The notes: a model not told the origin generated them from the letters alone. A DNA stretch of 64,000 bases from Halomonas sp. 328 (GCF_015645095.1 NZ_JADOTW010000006.1:1-64000); one strand, 5' to 3'; shown: positions 29,364 to 41,922, counted from the stretch's first letter. Made by a program: numbers and translations.

Positions 29364-31787
29364 ATGGCCTGGCGTCCCCTCCACGCGCTACTACGTCGTC
29401 TGCTCGACGCCTGGGTCGAGGTTCGTCATTGCGACCCGGCTCCCGATACCCTGGCCCTCGACCCCGAGCGTCCTACCCTCTATGTGCTGCCACACCGGGC
29501 CCTGAGCGACCGCCTGCTGCTGGAGAGCCTGTGTCGCCGCCATGGGTTGCCCCTCGATGCCTCCCTGGGCTCCCCGGCCATCCTGACGCTTCCCGAGGCG
29601 CGCCGCCGGCCGTGGCGACGCCGTCGCTCGCCCTCGCCCCTGGTGGCCCTGGCACAACGCCTGGAAGCGTCGCCAGGGGCCGCCCCTCAGCTCGTGCCGG
29701 TCAGCATCTTCTGGGGCCGCGCCCCCGGCAAGCGCTTCGGCTTCTGGAAGCTGCTGGCGGCGGATAGCTGGGCCCTGACCGGGCGGTTGCGGCGCCTGTT
29801 GGCGGTAGGGGTCAACGGCAGGAGCGTCGAGGTGGTCTTCGGCGCCCCCCTGCGCCTCGACGAGCTGCATGACCCGACCCGCCCCGAACTGACCTCCCGC
29901 AAGGCGGGTCGGCTGCTGCGGGTCCACTTTCGCCGGGTGCGAACCCGGGTGCTGGGTCCCGACCTCTCCCACCGCCGCACCCTGATCGAGAGCGTGGTGG
30001 CCAGCCCCGAGGTGCGCCGGGCCATCGACGAGGCGGCCGGCGCCCAGGAACAGTCCCGCTCACGACTGACCCGCCGGGCCCAGCGCTATGGTCGCGAGAT
30101 CGCCTCCAATATGTCCTATCCGGTGCTGCGCTTCATGGACCAGCTGCTCAAGCGCCTCTGGACGCGGCTATACGATGGCGTCGAGATCACCGGCATCGAA
30201 TCGGTCAAGGCCCTGGCCGGCGACCACACCCTGGTCTATGTGCCCTGCCACCGCAGCCATATCGACTACCTGCTGCTCTCCTATGTGCTCTACCACCAGG
30301 GGCTGATGCCGCCCCATATTGCCGCCGGTCGCAACCTCGACATGCCGGTCGTGGGCCCCCTGCTGCGTCGTGGCGGCGCCTTCTTCATGCGCCGCAGCTT
30401 CCGCGACAACCGACTCTATGCGGCGGTCTTCGATGCCTACCTGCATCGCCTGCTCGCCCATGGCCACGCCCTGGAATACTTCATCGAGGGCGGCCGCTCG
30501 CGTAGCGGCCGGCAGCTCGCGCCACGCCCCGGCATGCTGGCCATGAGCCTGCGCTCCCAGGCACGGCTGATCCACGAACAACGGCGCCCCCGGCCACTGG
30601 CCTTCGTACCGGTCTACTTCGGCTATGAGCGGGTGATGGAGAATGCCAGCTACCGCCGCGAGCTGGCCGGGGAGAAGAAGCGCAAGGAATCACCGCTGGC
30701 CCTGCTCGGCACTCTCAAGCGCCTGCGCGAGCCCTTCGGCCAGGTGACGGTGGCCTTCGGTGAGCCGCTGATCCTCGATGCCTGGCTGGACGAGCACGCC
30801 CCCGAATGGCGCCGGGCCGTCCCCCAGGGACGCCCGGCCTGGCTGAAGCAGGTCTTGCCGACCCTGGGACAGGCGCTCTCCCGCCGCATCAATGCCGCCG
30901 TCCGTCTCAATGCCAGCAACCTGGTGGCCCTGGCCATGCTGGCCACGCCGCAGCGGGTCATCGAGACGCCCCAGCTGGAACACCAGCTACGCCTGCTGGC
31001 CCGCCTCGGTCAGGGACGTCCCGGTGAGCCCCTGGCGCCTCCCGAGGGCAGCCCCGCCGACTGGATCGATCACACCGAGCGGCTGGGCCTGATCCAGCGG
31101 CGGCCCCAGGCGCTCGGCGAGCTGGTGGTGGCCGATGCCGATCAGGCCACGCTCCTGGGCTGGTATCGCAACAATGTGCTGCACGGCTTCGCCCTGCCGG
31201 GCCTGGTGGCCTTCGCCTTTCGCAACACCTCACGCCACGACGCCTCCAGCCTTGCGCGGGGCTTGAGCCCGATCTGGCCGCTGCTGGTCCGGGAGCTGGC
31301 CATCACGCCCCCCGAGGACCTGACGACGGCGATCACCGAGCAACTGGGCCAGCTGACGGCGTTGGGGCTACTGGAGGCGACGGACGCTGGCTGGCGACGC
31401 CCCCGGGCACTGCCCGACCAGGCCGCCCTGGATCAGCTCGGCGCCCTGGTGGAGCCCTTCCTGGCCCGGGGTTTCCTGCTACTGACGGTGCTGTTGCGCC
31501 AACCCAGTGGCCAGGCCACCCCCCAGGCCCTGGCCGACCAGGGGCGTCAGCTCGCCGAGCGCCTGGCGCTGCTCTCCGGCCTGCCGGCCCCGGAATTCTT
31601 CGACGCCAGCCTCTTCGCCGCCCTGCTCGAGGGGCTGGAGGCGGAGGGCTGGGTATGGCGCGACGACGACCGGGTCCACTATGGCGCCACCCTGCAGGAG
31701 GCCGCCCGACACGCCCAGGAGCTCTTCGACCCGGCCCTGCGCCAGCGGCTGATGCTGCTGGCCGAGGCTGGGGAGGAAGTCTCGTAG
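29364..31787 (+). CDS. plsB: glycerol-3-phosphate 1-O-acyltransferase
   Basis: An 807-residue membrane acyltransferase for the first step of phospholipid synthesis, making lysophosphatidate from glycerol-3-phosphate and acyl-ACP/CoA. The catalytic HX4D motif is HRSHID (His296, Asp301). GAFFMRRSF and FIEGGRSRSG supply the glycerol-3-phosphate binding motifs, and FVPVYFGYE is the fourth block. Length matches E. coli PlsB (807). The ATG at 29364 follows a GAAGG ribosome site. Confidence 0.96.
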   Translation: MAWRPLHALLRRLLDAWVEVRHCDPAPDTLALDPERPTLYVLPHRALSDRLLLESLCRRHGLPLDASLGSPAILTLPEARRRPWRRRRSPSPLVALAQRLEASPGAAPQLVPVSIFWGRAPGKRFGFWKLLAADSWALTGRLRRLLAVGVNGRSVEVVFGAPLRLDELHDPTRPELTSRKAGRLLRVHFRRVRTRVLGPDLSHRRTLIESVVASPEVRRAIDEAAGAQEQSRSRLTRRAQRYGREIASNMSYPVLRFMDQLLKRLWTRLYDGVEITGIESVKALAGDHTLVYVPCHRSHIDYLLLSYVLYHQGLMPPHIAAGRNLDMPVVGPLLRRGGAFFMRRSFRDNRLYAAVFDAYLHRLLAHGHALEYFIEGGRSRSGRQLAPRPGMLAMSLRSQARLIHEQRRPRPLAFVPVYFGYERVMENASYRRELAGEKKRKESPLALLGTLKRLREPFGQVTVAFGEPLILDAWLDEHAPEWRRAVPQGRPAWLKQVLPTLGQALSRRINAAVRLNASNLVALAMLATPQRVIETPQLEHQLRLLARLGQGRPGEPLAPPEGSPADWIDHTERLGLIQRRPQALGELVVADADQATLLGWYRNNVLHGFALPGLVAFAFRNTSRHDASSLARGLSPIWPLLVRELAITPPEDLTTAITEQLGQLTALGLLEATDAGWRRPRALPDQAALDQLGALVEPFLARGFLLLTVLLRQPSGQATPQALADQGRQLAERLALLSGLPAPEFFDASLFAALLEGLEAEGWVWRDDDRVHYGATLQEAARHAQELFDPALRQRLMLLAEAGEEVS

Positions 31788-31818
31788 AGGAACGCTAAAC
31801 TGGCTTAACTGAAATGGC

Positions 31819-31922
31819 GAGGGGCGCTGGGGGCAGGCCGAAGCAAAGCGTCTTTTTCAGGGATGAAAAAGTCGAGCGCCCAGGGAGGGGTTCACAGCGT
31901 CTTTGTGGAGTGCCTGCCGCCA
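31819..31922 (+). repeat. dispersed intergenic repeat with GGGA-loop hairpin
   Basis: A 104-nt element after plsB. It starts GGGGCGCTGGGGGCAGG, has a perfect 8-bp hairpin CTTTTTCA-GGGA-TGAAAAAG (31852-31871), then a GCGCCCAGGGAGGGGTT box. It aligns with the minus-strand copy at 41825-41922; the stem bases differ but pairing is kept. Confidence 0.75.
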
Positions 31923-31968
31923 GAGTAGCCCCGGAATTCGTGAAGCTATGTACCGTCGTTGGTTACGA

Positions 31969-32730
31969 CTAGGGCTTCAGGGCCCGATGGACATACAGAT
32001 CATAGCGACTGGTCTTGCCCTCCAGTACATGCTGGGGGGCCGGGCCGGCGATGGGCGGCGCCTTGCGCGGCCGCTTCACCACCACCCGGTGGGTGGCCGT
32101 ATCCAGGGCCGCCTCCAGTAGTCGCGGCGCGTCCGCGTCGTCGCCGGCGAGCTCGCGAAACAGCCGCATCTCCTTCTTGACCAGCGCCGACTTGTCGCGA
32201 TGGGGAAACATCGGATCCAGGTGAATCACCTGGGGAGGGAAGTTCGCCGCCGCCAGGATCGCCGCCAGCTCCCGGCCGGCATCGGCCCGGGCCAGGCGCA
32301 TCCGCGCGACGATCTCGCCCACCTCCGGGTCGCCGGCGGCCCGGGCCAGGCCATCCTCGAGCAGGGCGGCGATGGCCGCCACCCGCTCGATCAGCAGCAC
32401 CTCGGCGCCGAGGCTCGCCAGGACGAAGGCGTCACGGCCGAGCCCCGCGGTGGCATCGACGATATGCGGGGTCACCCCCTTGCCGAGGCCGCAGGCCTTG
32501 GCCACCAGCTGCCCGCGACCGCCGCCGAACTGGCGGCGATGGGCCGCCTTGCCGGCCAGGAAGTCCACCGCCAGCGGCTTGCCATAGGCCCTGGGGTCGC
32601 CGGCCAGCACCAGCCGCCCCGCCTCCCGGCGCAGCACCAGGGCCGCCCGTTCACCCTGGGGCAAGCCCAGGCGTTCGGCCAGGGCGGCCTCTTCCACCGC
32701 CAGGCTCGGCAAGGCCTCGGCCGGGCTCAT
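31969..32730 (-). CDS. rsmJ: 16S rRNA (guanine(1516)-N(2))-methyltransferase
   Basis: A 253-residue SAM-dependent methyltransferase. Motif I is [21 protein letters not shown]; the catalytic block is [14 protein letters not shown], and the C-terminal [11 protein letters not shown] and SRYDLYV segments are typical of RsmJ. Methylates G1516 in the 30S subunit. It overlaps tsaB by four bases and is cotranscribed with it on the minus strand. Confidence 0.93.
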   Translation of the reverse strand: MSPAEALPSLAVEEAALAERLGLPQGERAALVLRREAGRLVLAGDPRAYGKPLAVDFLAGKAAHRRQFGGGRGQLVAKACGLGKGVTPHIVDATAGLGRDAFVLASLGAEVLLIERVAAIAALLEDGLARAAGDPEVGEIVARMRLARADAGRELAAILAAANFPPQVIHLDPMFPHRDKSALVKKEMRLFRELAGDDADAPRLLEAALDTATHRVVVKRPRKAPPIAGPAPQHVLEGKTSRYDLYVHRALKP

Positions 32731-33416
32731 CGACTCTTCTTCCAGGCCACCTGATCGCGCAGATAGACCGGCTGCACCCGATGGGGGGCCTCGCCCTCAC
32801 CGGCGGCGAAGGCCTCGGCGGCCAGGCGCGCCATGGCCTCGGCACTGGGCTCCTCGTCCACCAGACACTGGCCCACCCCGGCCTGCAGGGTGGCCGGCAT
32901 GGTCTCCCATAGCGCCCAGCCGGACCCCACACCGACCCAATCGCGCTCCTCCTGCCCCGCCGGCAGGGTCAGGCGCTCGGGGGGCAGGACCGCCTCCTCG
33001 CCGATCAGGGTGACCCGCCCCGCCTCACAGTGGTAGGCCGCCGCATAGACCTCGCCCATGCGCGCGTCCAGGGCCGGCAGCACGTGGCGCAGATGCAGGC
33101 GTCGATGGGCGGCCAGAGCCAGGGCCGCCAGGGTCGAGACCCCCAGCAGGGGCCGCTCCAGCCCATAGGCCAGGCCCTGGGCGGCACCGGCGGCGATACG
33201 CAGCCCGGTGAAGGAGCCGGGCCCCCGGCCATAGGCCACGGCGTCCAGGCCGCTCAGCGGCAGTCCCGCCTCGGCCAGCAGCTCCCGAGCCATGGGCAGC
33301 AGCCGACGGGTGTGTTCGCGGGGCGCCACCACGAAACGGGCGGTCACCTCGCCATCATGCCAGAGGGCGGCGGAACAGGCGCTCGAGGAGGCATCCAGGG
33401 CCAGCAGGGTCGACAT
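32727..33416 (-). CDS. tsaB: tRNA threonylcarbamoyladenosine biosynthesis protein TsaB
   Basis: A 229-residue ASKHA-fold protein, partner of TsaD in making t6A37 of ANN-reading tRNAs. The N-terminal [16 protein letters not shown] and [15 protein letters not shown] motifs are diagnostic of TsaB. The start at 33416 (MSTLLALDA) is the family N-terminus; an upstream in-frame ATG is not supported. Its stop overlaps the rsmJ start. Confidence 0.95.
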   Translation of the reverse strand: MSTLLALDASSSACSAALWHDGEVTARFVVAPREHTRRLLPMARELLAEAGLPLSGLDAVAYGRGPGSFTGLRIAAGAAQGLAYGLERPLLGVSTLAALALAAHRRLHLRHVLPALDARMGEVYAAAYHCEAGRVTLIGEEAVLPPERLTLPAGQEERDWVGVGSGWALWETMPATLQAGVGQCLVDEEPSAEAMARLAAEAFAAGEGEAPHRVQPVYLRDQVAWKKSR

Positions 33417-33500
33417 AGGGCGGTCACGGGCGGTGAAGGGTGGAGGCGGCATTATACGCCGCCCTATCCATGGGGAAAACGACACGGAAAGGGAGCAGGG

Positions 33501-33534
33501 AAAACGACACGGGCCCGCCATTGGCGAGCCCGTG
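33501..33534 (-). terminator. terminator after adk
   Basis: A 12-bp stem with one mismatch (33508-33519 with 33523-33534, loop ATT) is followed on the minus strand by TCGTTTTCCC. It separates adk from tsaB. Confidence 0.7.
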
Positions 33535-33570
33535 AAATACTGCGCGGAGGCGGCTTACTTAGCCTTCCAG

Positions 33571-34230
<660 letters not shown>

Positions 34231-34440
34231 TCATGCTCCTTGAGACGAGTTGAGAAATTTTATCGAAAAAATGGAATTCGGAGACGATACCCGGGCGGCG
34301 GCGGCGACACAAGCTGGCAAGCCGTCGCATCCCCTCGTCAAGAAATCATTTTTTCCTTTGATGGCAAGATGTTGGGCACCATATAGCACTTTGGTCTGGA
34401 CGCCATGGCATCGTCCATGTCGCTTTTGCATGACCACAAA

Positions 34441-34471
34441 CGACAACGGCGCCCGCCGGGCGCCGTTGTCG
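34441..34471 (-). terminator. terminator after aceF
   Basis: A perfect 14-bp stem (34441-34454 with 34458-34471, loop GCC) lies 17 nt after the aceF stop on the minus strand, followed by TTTGTGG. Confidence 0.75.
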
Positions 34472-34487
34472 GGACTCGCGTCCGACC

Positions 34488-36476
34488 TCAGAGCAGCAGG
34501 CGACGGATATCCGTCAGCAGCTGACCGAGGAAGGCGGTGAAGCGCGCCGCATCGGCGCCATTGACCGCCCGGTGGTCGTAGGAGAGCGACAGCGGCATCA
34601 TCAGCCGCGGCGCGAACTCGCTACCATTCCACACCGGCTTCATCTGCGCCTTGGAGACACCGAGGATGGCGACCTCCGGGGCGTTGACGATGGGCGTGAA
34701 GGCGGTGCCGCCGATGGAGCCCAGGCTGGAGATGGTGAAGCAGCCACCGGTCATCTCCTCGCGCTTGAGCTTCTTCGACTGGGCCTTGCCGGCCAGCTCC
34801 ACGGTCTCCTTGGCCAGCTCGATCAGCGACTTCTTGTCGGCGTCGCGGACCACCGGCACCATCAGGCCATCCGGGGTGTCCACGGCGATGCCGATATGCA
34901 CGTACTTCTTGTGCACCAGGGTCTCGCCGTCGCTCTTCAGGCTGACGTTGAACTGCGGGTACTTGCGCAGCGCGAAGGCACAGGCCTTGATCAGGAAGGG
35001 CAGCGGCGTGAGCTTGGCGCCCTGGGCCTCCGCCTCGGCCTTCATGGACTTGCGGAAGGCCTCCAGCTCGCTGATGTCCGCCTCGTCGAACTGAGTGACG
35101 TGGGGCACGTTGAGCCAGCTGCGATGCAGGTTGGTGGCGCCCATCTTCATCAGGCGACCCATCGGCTTCTCTTCGATCTCGCCGAACTGGCTGAAGTCCT
35201 GATCGGGGATCGGCGGAATGCCGGCACCCGCAGCGGCGGGGGCCGCGGCCTGGGCCTTGCCCTGGTTGGCGATCACCTGCTTGACGTAGCCGTGGAGATC
35301 CTCCTTGAGGATCCGCCCCTTGGGCCCGCTGGGGGTCACCTGGGTCAGGTCGACGCCCAGCTCACGGGCCAGCAGGCGTACCGCCGGGCCGGCATGCACG
35401 CGCTTGCCGTCGCGGGCCTGGCCGGTGGCGGGCTGGCCGGCGGCCAGACCCGCCGCGGGGGCCGCGGGCTTCTCGGCGGACGCCGCCTTGGCGGGCTCGG
35501 CGGCGGCCTGCGGTGCCGGGGCGGCCGGCTTGGCAGGCTCGGCGGCGGGAGCGCCGGCGGTCTCGATGATGCCGATCAGGTCGCCTTCGCTGAGGGTGTC
35601 ACCCTCCTTCACCGACAGCTCGACGAGCTTGCCCTTGTAGGGGCTCGGCACGTCCATGGAGGCCTTGTCGGACTCCAGGGTGACCAGGGGATCTTCCTCG
35701 TCCACCTCGTCACCCACCGCCACGGCGACCTCGATCACCGGCACATCGCTGGAGCCGGACAGGTCGGGGACCCGGATCTCCTTGCGCTGGGGCTCGCCGC
35801 TGGCGGCCGGGGCCGGCTCGGCGGGCGCCGGGGCGCTCTCCTGGGCCGGGGCAGCCTGCTGCTGGGGAGCCGGAGCGGCCTCCTCGGCGGCGCCTTCGAT
35901 CTCGATGCTACCGATCAGGTCGCCCTCGGAGACGCTGTCGCCGACCTTGACGGCCAGGCTGACCAGCTTGCCGCCATGGGGACTGGGCACGTCCATGGAG
36001 GCCTTGTCGGACTCCAGGGTGATCAGGGTATCTTCTTCGGCGATCTCCTCGCCTTCGGCCACCGCCACCTCGATGATTTCCACATCCGCGGAACCGCCCA
36101 GGTCAGGGACCCGGATCTCCACGACCTGCTTGCCACCGGCCGGCTTGGCCGCGGGCGGGGTCTCCTCGGCGGCCGGCACCTCGGGGGCGGATGCCTGCGG
36201 CTCGGCCGGGGCCGGCGCGGGCTCGGCGTCGCCGCCACCCTCGGCTTCCAGCTCGAGGATCGCATCGCCCTCGGAGACGCTGTCGCCCTCCTTGACCAGG
36301 ACCTTCACGACCTTGCCGCCCTTGGGGGACGGCACGTCCATGCTGGCCTTGTCGGATTCCAGGGTAATCAGGGTGTCTTCGGCCTCGATCACATCACCTT
36401 CGGACACCGCGATCTCGATGATTTCGACACCTTCGCTTCCGCCGATGTCGGGGACTTTGATGATTTCGCTACTCAA
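34488..36476 (-). CDS. aceF: dihydrolipoyllysine-residue acetyltransferase (E2 of pyruvate dehydrogenase)
   Basis: The E2 core of pyruvate dehydrogenase, 662 residues. Three N-terminal lipoyl domains carry LESDKASMD (first lipoyl Lys at 43), joined by Ala/Pro/Glu-rich swinging arms. The peripheral subunit-binding domain (GPAVRLLARELGVDL) follows, and then the acyltransferase core ending in SYDHRAVNGADAARF with the catalytic His. Three lipoyl domains is the E. coli arrangement. It lies 100 nt after aceE with an intercistronic hairpin (36515-36533). No lpd gene follows in the window. Confidence 0.96.
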   Translation of the reverse strand: MSSEIIKVPDIGGSEGVEIIEIAVSEGDVIEAEDTLITLESDKASMDVPSPKGGKVVKVLVKEGDSVSEGDAILELEAEGGGDAEPAPAPAEPQASAPEVPAAEETPPAAKPAGGKQVVEIRVPDLGGSADVEIIEVAVAEGEEIAEEDTLITLESDKASMDVPSPHGGKLVSLAVKVGDSVSEGDLIGSIEIEGAAEEAAPAPQQQAAPAQESAPAPAEPAPAASGEPQRKEIRVPDLSGSSDVPVIEVAVAVGDEVDEEDPLVTLESDKASMDVPSPYKGKLVELSVKEGDTLSEGDLIGIIETAGAPAAEPAKPAAPAPQAAAEPAKAASAEKPAAPAAGLAAGQPATGQARDGKRVHAGPAVRLLARELGVDLTQVTPSGPKGRILKEDLHGYVKQVIANQGKAQAAAPAAAGAGIPPIPDQDFSQFGEIEEKPMGRLMKMGATNLHRSWLNVPHVTQFDEADISELEAFRKSMKAEAEAQGAKLTPLPFLIKACAFALRKYPQFNVSLKSDGETLVHKKYVHIGIAVDTPDGLMVPVVRDADKKSLIELAKETVELAGKAQSKKLKREEMTGGCFTISSLGSIGGTAFTPIVNAPEVAILGVSKAQMKPVWNGSEFAPRLMMPLSLSYDHRAVNGADAARFTAFLGQLLTDIRRLLL

Positions 36477-36576
36477 GGTCGCGCTCCTCTCGAATCTTGC
36501 GTGCCGCAGGCGCCGCCTCCCGTCTGGGGAGGCGCCGGACGCACCGGCCGGCGCCTGCTGCTAGCTGGTCAACGGC

Positions 36577-39249
36577 TCACACCGACAAGGGGTTGGGCTT
36601 GCTCGGGTCGATGCCGTACTTCTTGATCGCTTCGCTGACCACCTTGCGGTCCAGCTCGCCCCGGTCGGCCAGCGCCTTGAGCGCGGCCACGGTAACGAAG
36701 TAGCGGTCGACCTCGAAGAAGTGACGCAGCTTCTCGCGGGTATCGGAACGCCCGTAGCCGTCGGTCCCCAGCACGGTGTAGTCGGTGGGCACCCAGGCAC
36801 GCACCTGGTCGGCGAACAGCTTCATGTAGTCGGTGGAGGCGATGGCCGGGCCCTCGCGACCTTCCAGGCAGCGCGTGACATGCGGCTTGCCGGGCTCGTC
36901 TTCCGGGTGCAGGAAGGCCTGACGGTCCACTTCCAGGGCCTCACGACGCAGCTCGTTGAAGCTGGTGACGCTCCAGATGTCGGCGCCGATGCCCCACTCC
37001 TCGGCGAGCATCTCGGCGGCGGCCTCGACCTCGCGGAGGATGGTGCCGGACCCCAGCAGCTGAACGCGACCCTTCTTGCCTTCGGTCTCGCGCAGCAGGT
37101 ACATGCCCTTGATGATGTCCTCGGCCGGGACGGTCTCAAGCTCCGGATGCTCGTAGTTCTCGTTCATCACCGCCAGGTAGTAGAAGCAGTTCTCCTTGTC
37201 GGCGAACATGCGCTTCAGGCCATCCTGGACGATCACCGCCACCTCGTGGGCATAGGTGGGGTCGTAGCTGCGGCAGTTGGGGATGGTGGAGGCCAGGATA
37301 TGACCGTGACCATCCTGGTGCTGCAGGCCCTCGCCGTTGAGGGTGGTGCGACCGGCGGTGCCGCCGACCAGGAAACCGCGGGCCTGGAGGTCACCGGCGG
37401 CCCAGGCCAGGTCGCCGATGCGCTGGAAGCCGAACATCGAGTAGTAGACGTAGAACGGCAGCAGCGTCAGGTTGTTGTTCGAGTAGGAGGTGGCGGCGGC
37501 GATCCAGGCGGACATGGCGCCGGCCTCGGAGATGCCCTCCTCGAGGATCTGGCCCTTCTTGTCCTCCCGGTAGAACATGATCTGTCCCTTGTCCACCGGC
37601 TCGTACTTCTGCCCCTCGGAGGTGTAGATACCGAGCTGGCGGAACATGCCCTCCATGCCGAAGGTGCGCGCCTCGTCGGGGATGATCGGCACCACCTGCT
37701 TGCCGATCTTCTTGTCCTTCACCAGGCCGTTGAGGATACGCACGAAGGCCATGGTGGTGGAGACCTCGCGGCCCTTGGAGCCGCCGGTCTGGGAGGCGAA
37801 GGTCTTGTCCTCCAGGGACGGGATCTCCAGTGCCTGGAAGTCGCTGCGCCGCTGGGGCAGGTAGCCGCCCAGGCGCTCGCGCTGCAGGTGCATGTACTTC
37901 ATCTCCGGGGAGTCATCCGCCGGCTTGTAGTACGGCACGTCCTTGAGCTGCTCGTCGGAGATGGGGATGCCGAAGCGGTCGCGGAAACGCTTGAGGGCCT
38001 CGTACTCCATGCTCTTGAGCTGGTGGGACTCGTTGGCCGCCTCGCCATCGCCGCCGCCCATGCCGTAGCCCTTGACGGTGTGGGCCAGGATCACGGTGGG
38101 GCGCCCGTTGGCGTTGTTGACCGCCTCGTGGTAGGCCGCATAGACCTTGTAGGGGTCGTGGCCGCCGCGGTTGAGGCGCCAGATGTCCTCGTCGGACATG
38201 TCCTTGACCAGCTCCGCGGTCTCCGGGTACTTGCCGAAGAAGTGCTCGCGGGTATAGGCACCGCCGTTGGCCTTGTAGTTCTGGTAGTCGCCGTCGACCG
38301 CCTCGTCCATGCGCTTCTGCAGCATGCCCTTCTTGTCCTGCTCGAAGAGCGGATCCCAGAAGCGGCCCCAGACGACCTTCTGGACGTTCCAGCCGGCGCC
38401 GCGGAAGACGCCTTCCAGCTCGTCCATGATCCGCGAGTTGCCGCGCACCGGACCGTCGAGACGCTGCAGGTTGCAGTTGATGACGAAGATCAGGTTGTCG
38501 AGCTTCTCGCGGCTCGCCAGGTGGATGGCGCCCAGGGATTCCGGCTCGTCACACTCGCCGTCGCCCATGAAGCACCAGATCTTGCGATCATGCATGTCCT
38601 TCATTTCGCGGGAGTGCAGGTACTTCATGACGTGGGCCTGATAAATGGCCTGAATCGGCCCCAGGCCCATGGAGACGGTGGGGAACTGCCAGAAGTCCGG
38701 CATCAGCCAGGGGTGCGGATAGGAGGAGAGGCCATCGCCATCCACTTCCTGGCGGAACTTGTCCATCTGCGCCTCGGAGAGGCGCCCCTCCAGGAAGGCA
38801 CGGGCATAGATGCCCGGCGCCACGTGACCCTGGATGTAGATCAGGTCGCCTTCGAAGTCGCCGTTGGGGGCGCGGAAGAAGTGGTTGAAGCCCACATCAT
38901 AGAGGGTCGCCGCCGACATGAAGCTGGCGATATGGCCGCCCACGCCCGGGTTCGCCCGGTTGTTGCGGATCACCTGGGCGATGGCGTTGTAGCGGATCAA
39001 AGAGCGAATACGCCGCTCCATGAACAGATCGCCGGGCATGCGCGCCTCGCGGTGCACCGGGATGCTGTTGCGGTGGGGGGTCGTCACCGAGAAGGGTACC
39101 TGCATGCCATCGCGACGCAGGCGGTCGGCCAGGTTGCTCAGCAGGTATTGGGCGCGATCTTCGCCCTCGCGATCCAGTACGGACTCCAGGGATTCCAACC
39201 ACTCCTGGGTTTCGACCGGATCAAGATCTTCTCTTGCCTCCAGACTCAT
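36577..39249 (-). CDS. aceE: pyruvate dehydrogenase (acetyl-transferring) E1, homodimeric type
   Basis: An 890-residue thiamine diphosphate enzyme that decarboxylates pyruvate and acetylates the E2 lipoyl groups. The ThDP/Mg motif GDGECDEPES through NLIFVINCN is visible, and the N-terminal start EDLDPVETQEWLESLESV is typical of the homodimeric AceE form. First gene of aceE-aceF. A sigma-70-like promoter lies about 170-200 nt upstream. Confidence 0.97.
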   Translation of the reverse strand: MSLEAREDLDPVETQEWLESLESVLDREGEDRAQYLLSNLADRLRRDGMQVPFSVTTPHRNSIPVHREARMPGDLFMERRIRSLIRYNAIAQVIRNNRANPGVGGHIASFMSAATLYDVGFNHFFRAPNGDFEGDLIYIQGHVAPGIYARAFLEGRLSEAQMDKFRQEVDGDGLSSYPHPWLMPDFWQFPTVSMGLGPIQAIYQAHVMKYLHSREMKDMHDRKIWCFMGDGECDEPESLGAIHLASREKLDNLIFVINCNLQRLDGPVRGNSRIMDELEGVFRGAGWNVQKVVWGRFWDPLFEQDKKGMLQKRMDEAVDGDYQNYKANGGAYTREHFFGKYPETAELVKDMSDEDIWRLNRGGHDPYKVYAAYHEAVNNANGRPTVILAHTVKGYGMGGGDGEAANESHQLKSMEYEALKRFRDRFGIPISDEQLKDVPYYKPADDSPEMKYMHLQRERLGGYLPQRRSDFQALEIPSLEDKTFASQTGGSKGREVSTTMAFVRILNGLVKDKKIGKQVVPIIPDEARTFGMEGMFRQLGIYTSEGQKYEPVDKGQIMFYREDKKGQILEEGISEAGAMSAWIAAATSYSNNNLTLLPFYVYYSMFGFQRIGDLAWAAGDLQARGFLVGGTAGRTTLNGEGLQHQDGHGHILASTIPNCRSYDPTYAHEVAVIVQDGLKRMFADKENCFYYLAVMNENYEHPELETVPAEDIIKGMYLLRETEGKKGRVQLLGSGTILREVEAAAEMLAEEWGIGADIWSVTSFNELRREALEVDRQAFLHPEDEPGKPHVTRCLEGREGPAIASTDYMKLFADQVRAWVPTDYTVLGTDGYGRSDTREKLRHFFEVDRYFVTVAALKALADRGELDRKVVSEAIKKYGIDPSKPNPLSV

Positions 39250-39555
39250 AGACGTCTCTCCAAATGAAGATTTTTTGTCAGTCTGCCCTCACCCGGGGGT
39301 CGAGGGGCGTGTGGCGCTCTTCAGTGCGGGCGCGGCCTTCTGGTGGGCCGCATCTCCGGAAAAGGTAGGCTGTAGGTTTTTTACAGACCGGCGTCGATGA
39401 CGCATGAATTCCGGCATGAAGATACCGCAAACGCTGGCTTCTGCCAATGACAACGAACATGGAAATTTTTTCCACATACGTTATCGCACTGCAGCACAAG
39501 GCGTTACGCCCCCTCCCGGACAGCCTAGACCAAGGCGCAATGCCATGTAGCCGAG
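39250..39555 (-). promoter_or_regulatory. aceE promoter region
   Basis: A 306-bp gap between aceE and ampD. On the minus strand TTGGCA (39442-39447), a 17-bp spacer and TATCTT (39419-39424) form a plausible sigma-70 promoter. A short hairpin, CTGTAGG-TTT-TTTACAG-like, lies downstream at about 39371-39385 in the leader. No PdhR operator (AATTGGT...ACCAATT) is visible. Confidence 0.5.
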
Positions 39556-41051
<1,496 letters not shown>

Positions 41052-41054
41052 GGC

Positions 41055-41771
41055 ATGACCACCGTGCCGGCGAACGAGGCCTTTGCCCTGGAAGCCATCG
41101 GCCATATTGAGAGCGACTACCCGGACAAGTTCGGCATTCCGCGCCAGCCGGGCCTGGCCCCGGCGGCCCGCGCCGAGCTGGTGCTGGCGGGCGCCTATGC
41201 CGACCCCCTGGCGGTGAGGGGCCTGGACGCCTTCAGCCACCTCTGGCTGACCTTCGTCTTCCACCAGAGCCCCGAGCGCTGGACGCCCCTGGTGCGTCCG
41301 CCGCGCCTGGGGGGCAATGCCAAGGTGGGGGTCTTCGCCAGCCGCAGCACCCATCGCCCCAACCGTCTGGGGCTCTCCCTGGTGGAGCTCACGGGCATCG
41401 AGACCCGGAATGGGGTGCGCCTGCGCCTGGCCGGCTGCGACCTGGTCAGCGGCACCCCGGTGCTGGATATCAAGCCCTACCTGCCCTGGGCCGAGGCGCG
41501 CCCCGAGGCCCGCGCCGGCTTCGCCCCCGAGGCGCCGCCCCGGGTTGCCGTCGACTTCGATACGGCGGCCCGGGCGGCGCTGGCCCGCCGCCCCGACGGC
41601 GACGAGCTGAGCGCGCTGATATGCCAGGTGCTGGCCCAGGACCCGCGCCCCGCCTACCACCGCGACAAGGGCGACACCGAGCGCCTCTATGGCGTTCGCC
41701 TGCGCGATATCGACGTGCGCTTTCGCGCCGCGGGGCACGGCTTCCAGGTGGTGGCGATCGTCCCCGCCTAA
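41055..41771 (+). CDS. trmO: tRNA (N6-threonylcarbamoyladenosine(37)-N6)-methyltransferase TrmO
   Basis: A 238-residue SAM-dependent enzyme that methylates t6A37 to m6t6A in tRNA-Thr. The N-terminal IGHIESDYPDKFGIPRQPGL and FASRSTHRPNRLGLSLVEL segments are the UPF0066/TsaA signature, and the C-terminal extension with DPRPAYHRD is the gammaproteobacterial form. Three bases separate it from nadC, so they are probably cotranscribed. Confidence 0.94.
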   Translation: MTTVPANEAFALEAIGHIESDYPDKFGIPRQPGLAPAARAELVLAGAYADPLAVRGLDAFSHLWLTFVFHQSPERWTPLVRPPRLGGNAKVGVFASRSTHRPNRLGLSLVELTGIETRNGVRLRLAGCDLVSGTPVLDIKPYLPWAEARPEARAGFAPEAPPRVAVDFDTAARAALARRPDGDELSALICQVLAQDPRPAYHRDKGDTERLYGVRLRDIDVRFRAAGHGFQVVAIVPA

Positions 41772-41824
41772 ATGACCATGCCCTCGCCACGGATTCTGCA
41801 CGGTGGCCCGGGGCTACCCTGGGG

Positions 41825-41922
41825 ACAGGCCGTCGCGGGGCGCTGTAAACCCCTCCCTGGGCGCTACTTTTGCCATCCCTGGCAAAAAAACCCCGCTCCG
41901 CCCTGCCCCCAGCGCCCCTGCG
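41825..41922 (-). repeat. dispersed intergenic repeat with GGGA-loop hairpin, minus copy
   Basis: A copy of the 31.8-kb element in the opposite orientation, inside the 237-bp gap between trmO and purC. The hairpin TTTTGCCA-TCCC-TGGCAAAA (41868-41887) has an 8-bp stem and reads GGGA in the loop on the minus strand. Its flanks carry the shared CGCTGTAAACCCCTCCCTGG box and a CCTGCCCCCAGCGCCCC end. Confidence 0.75.
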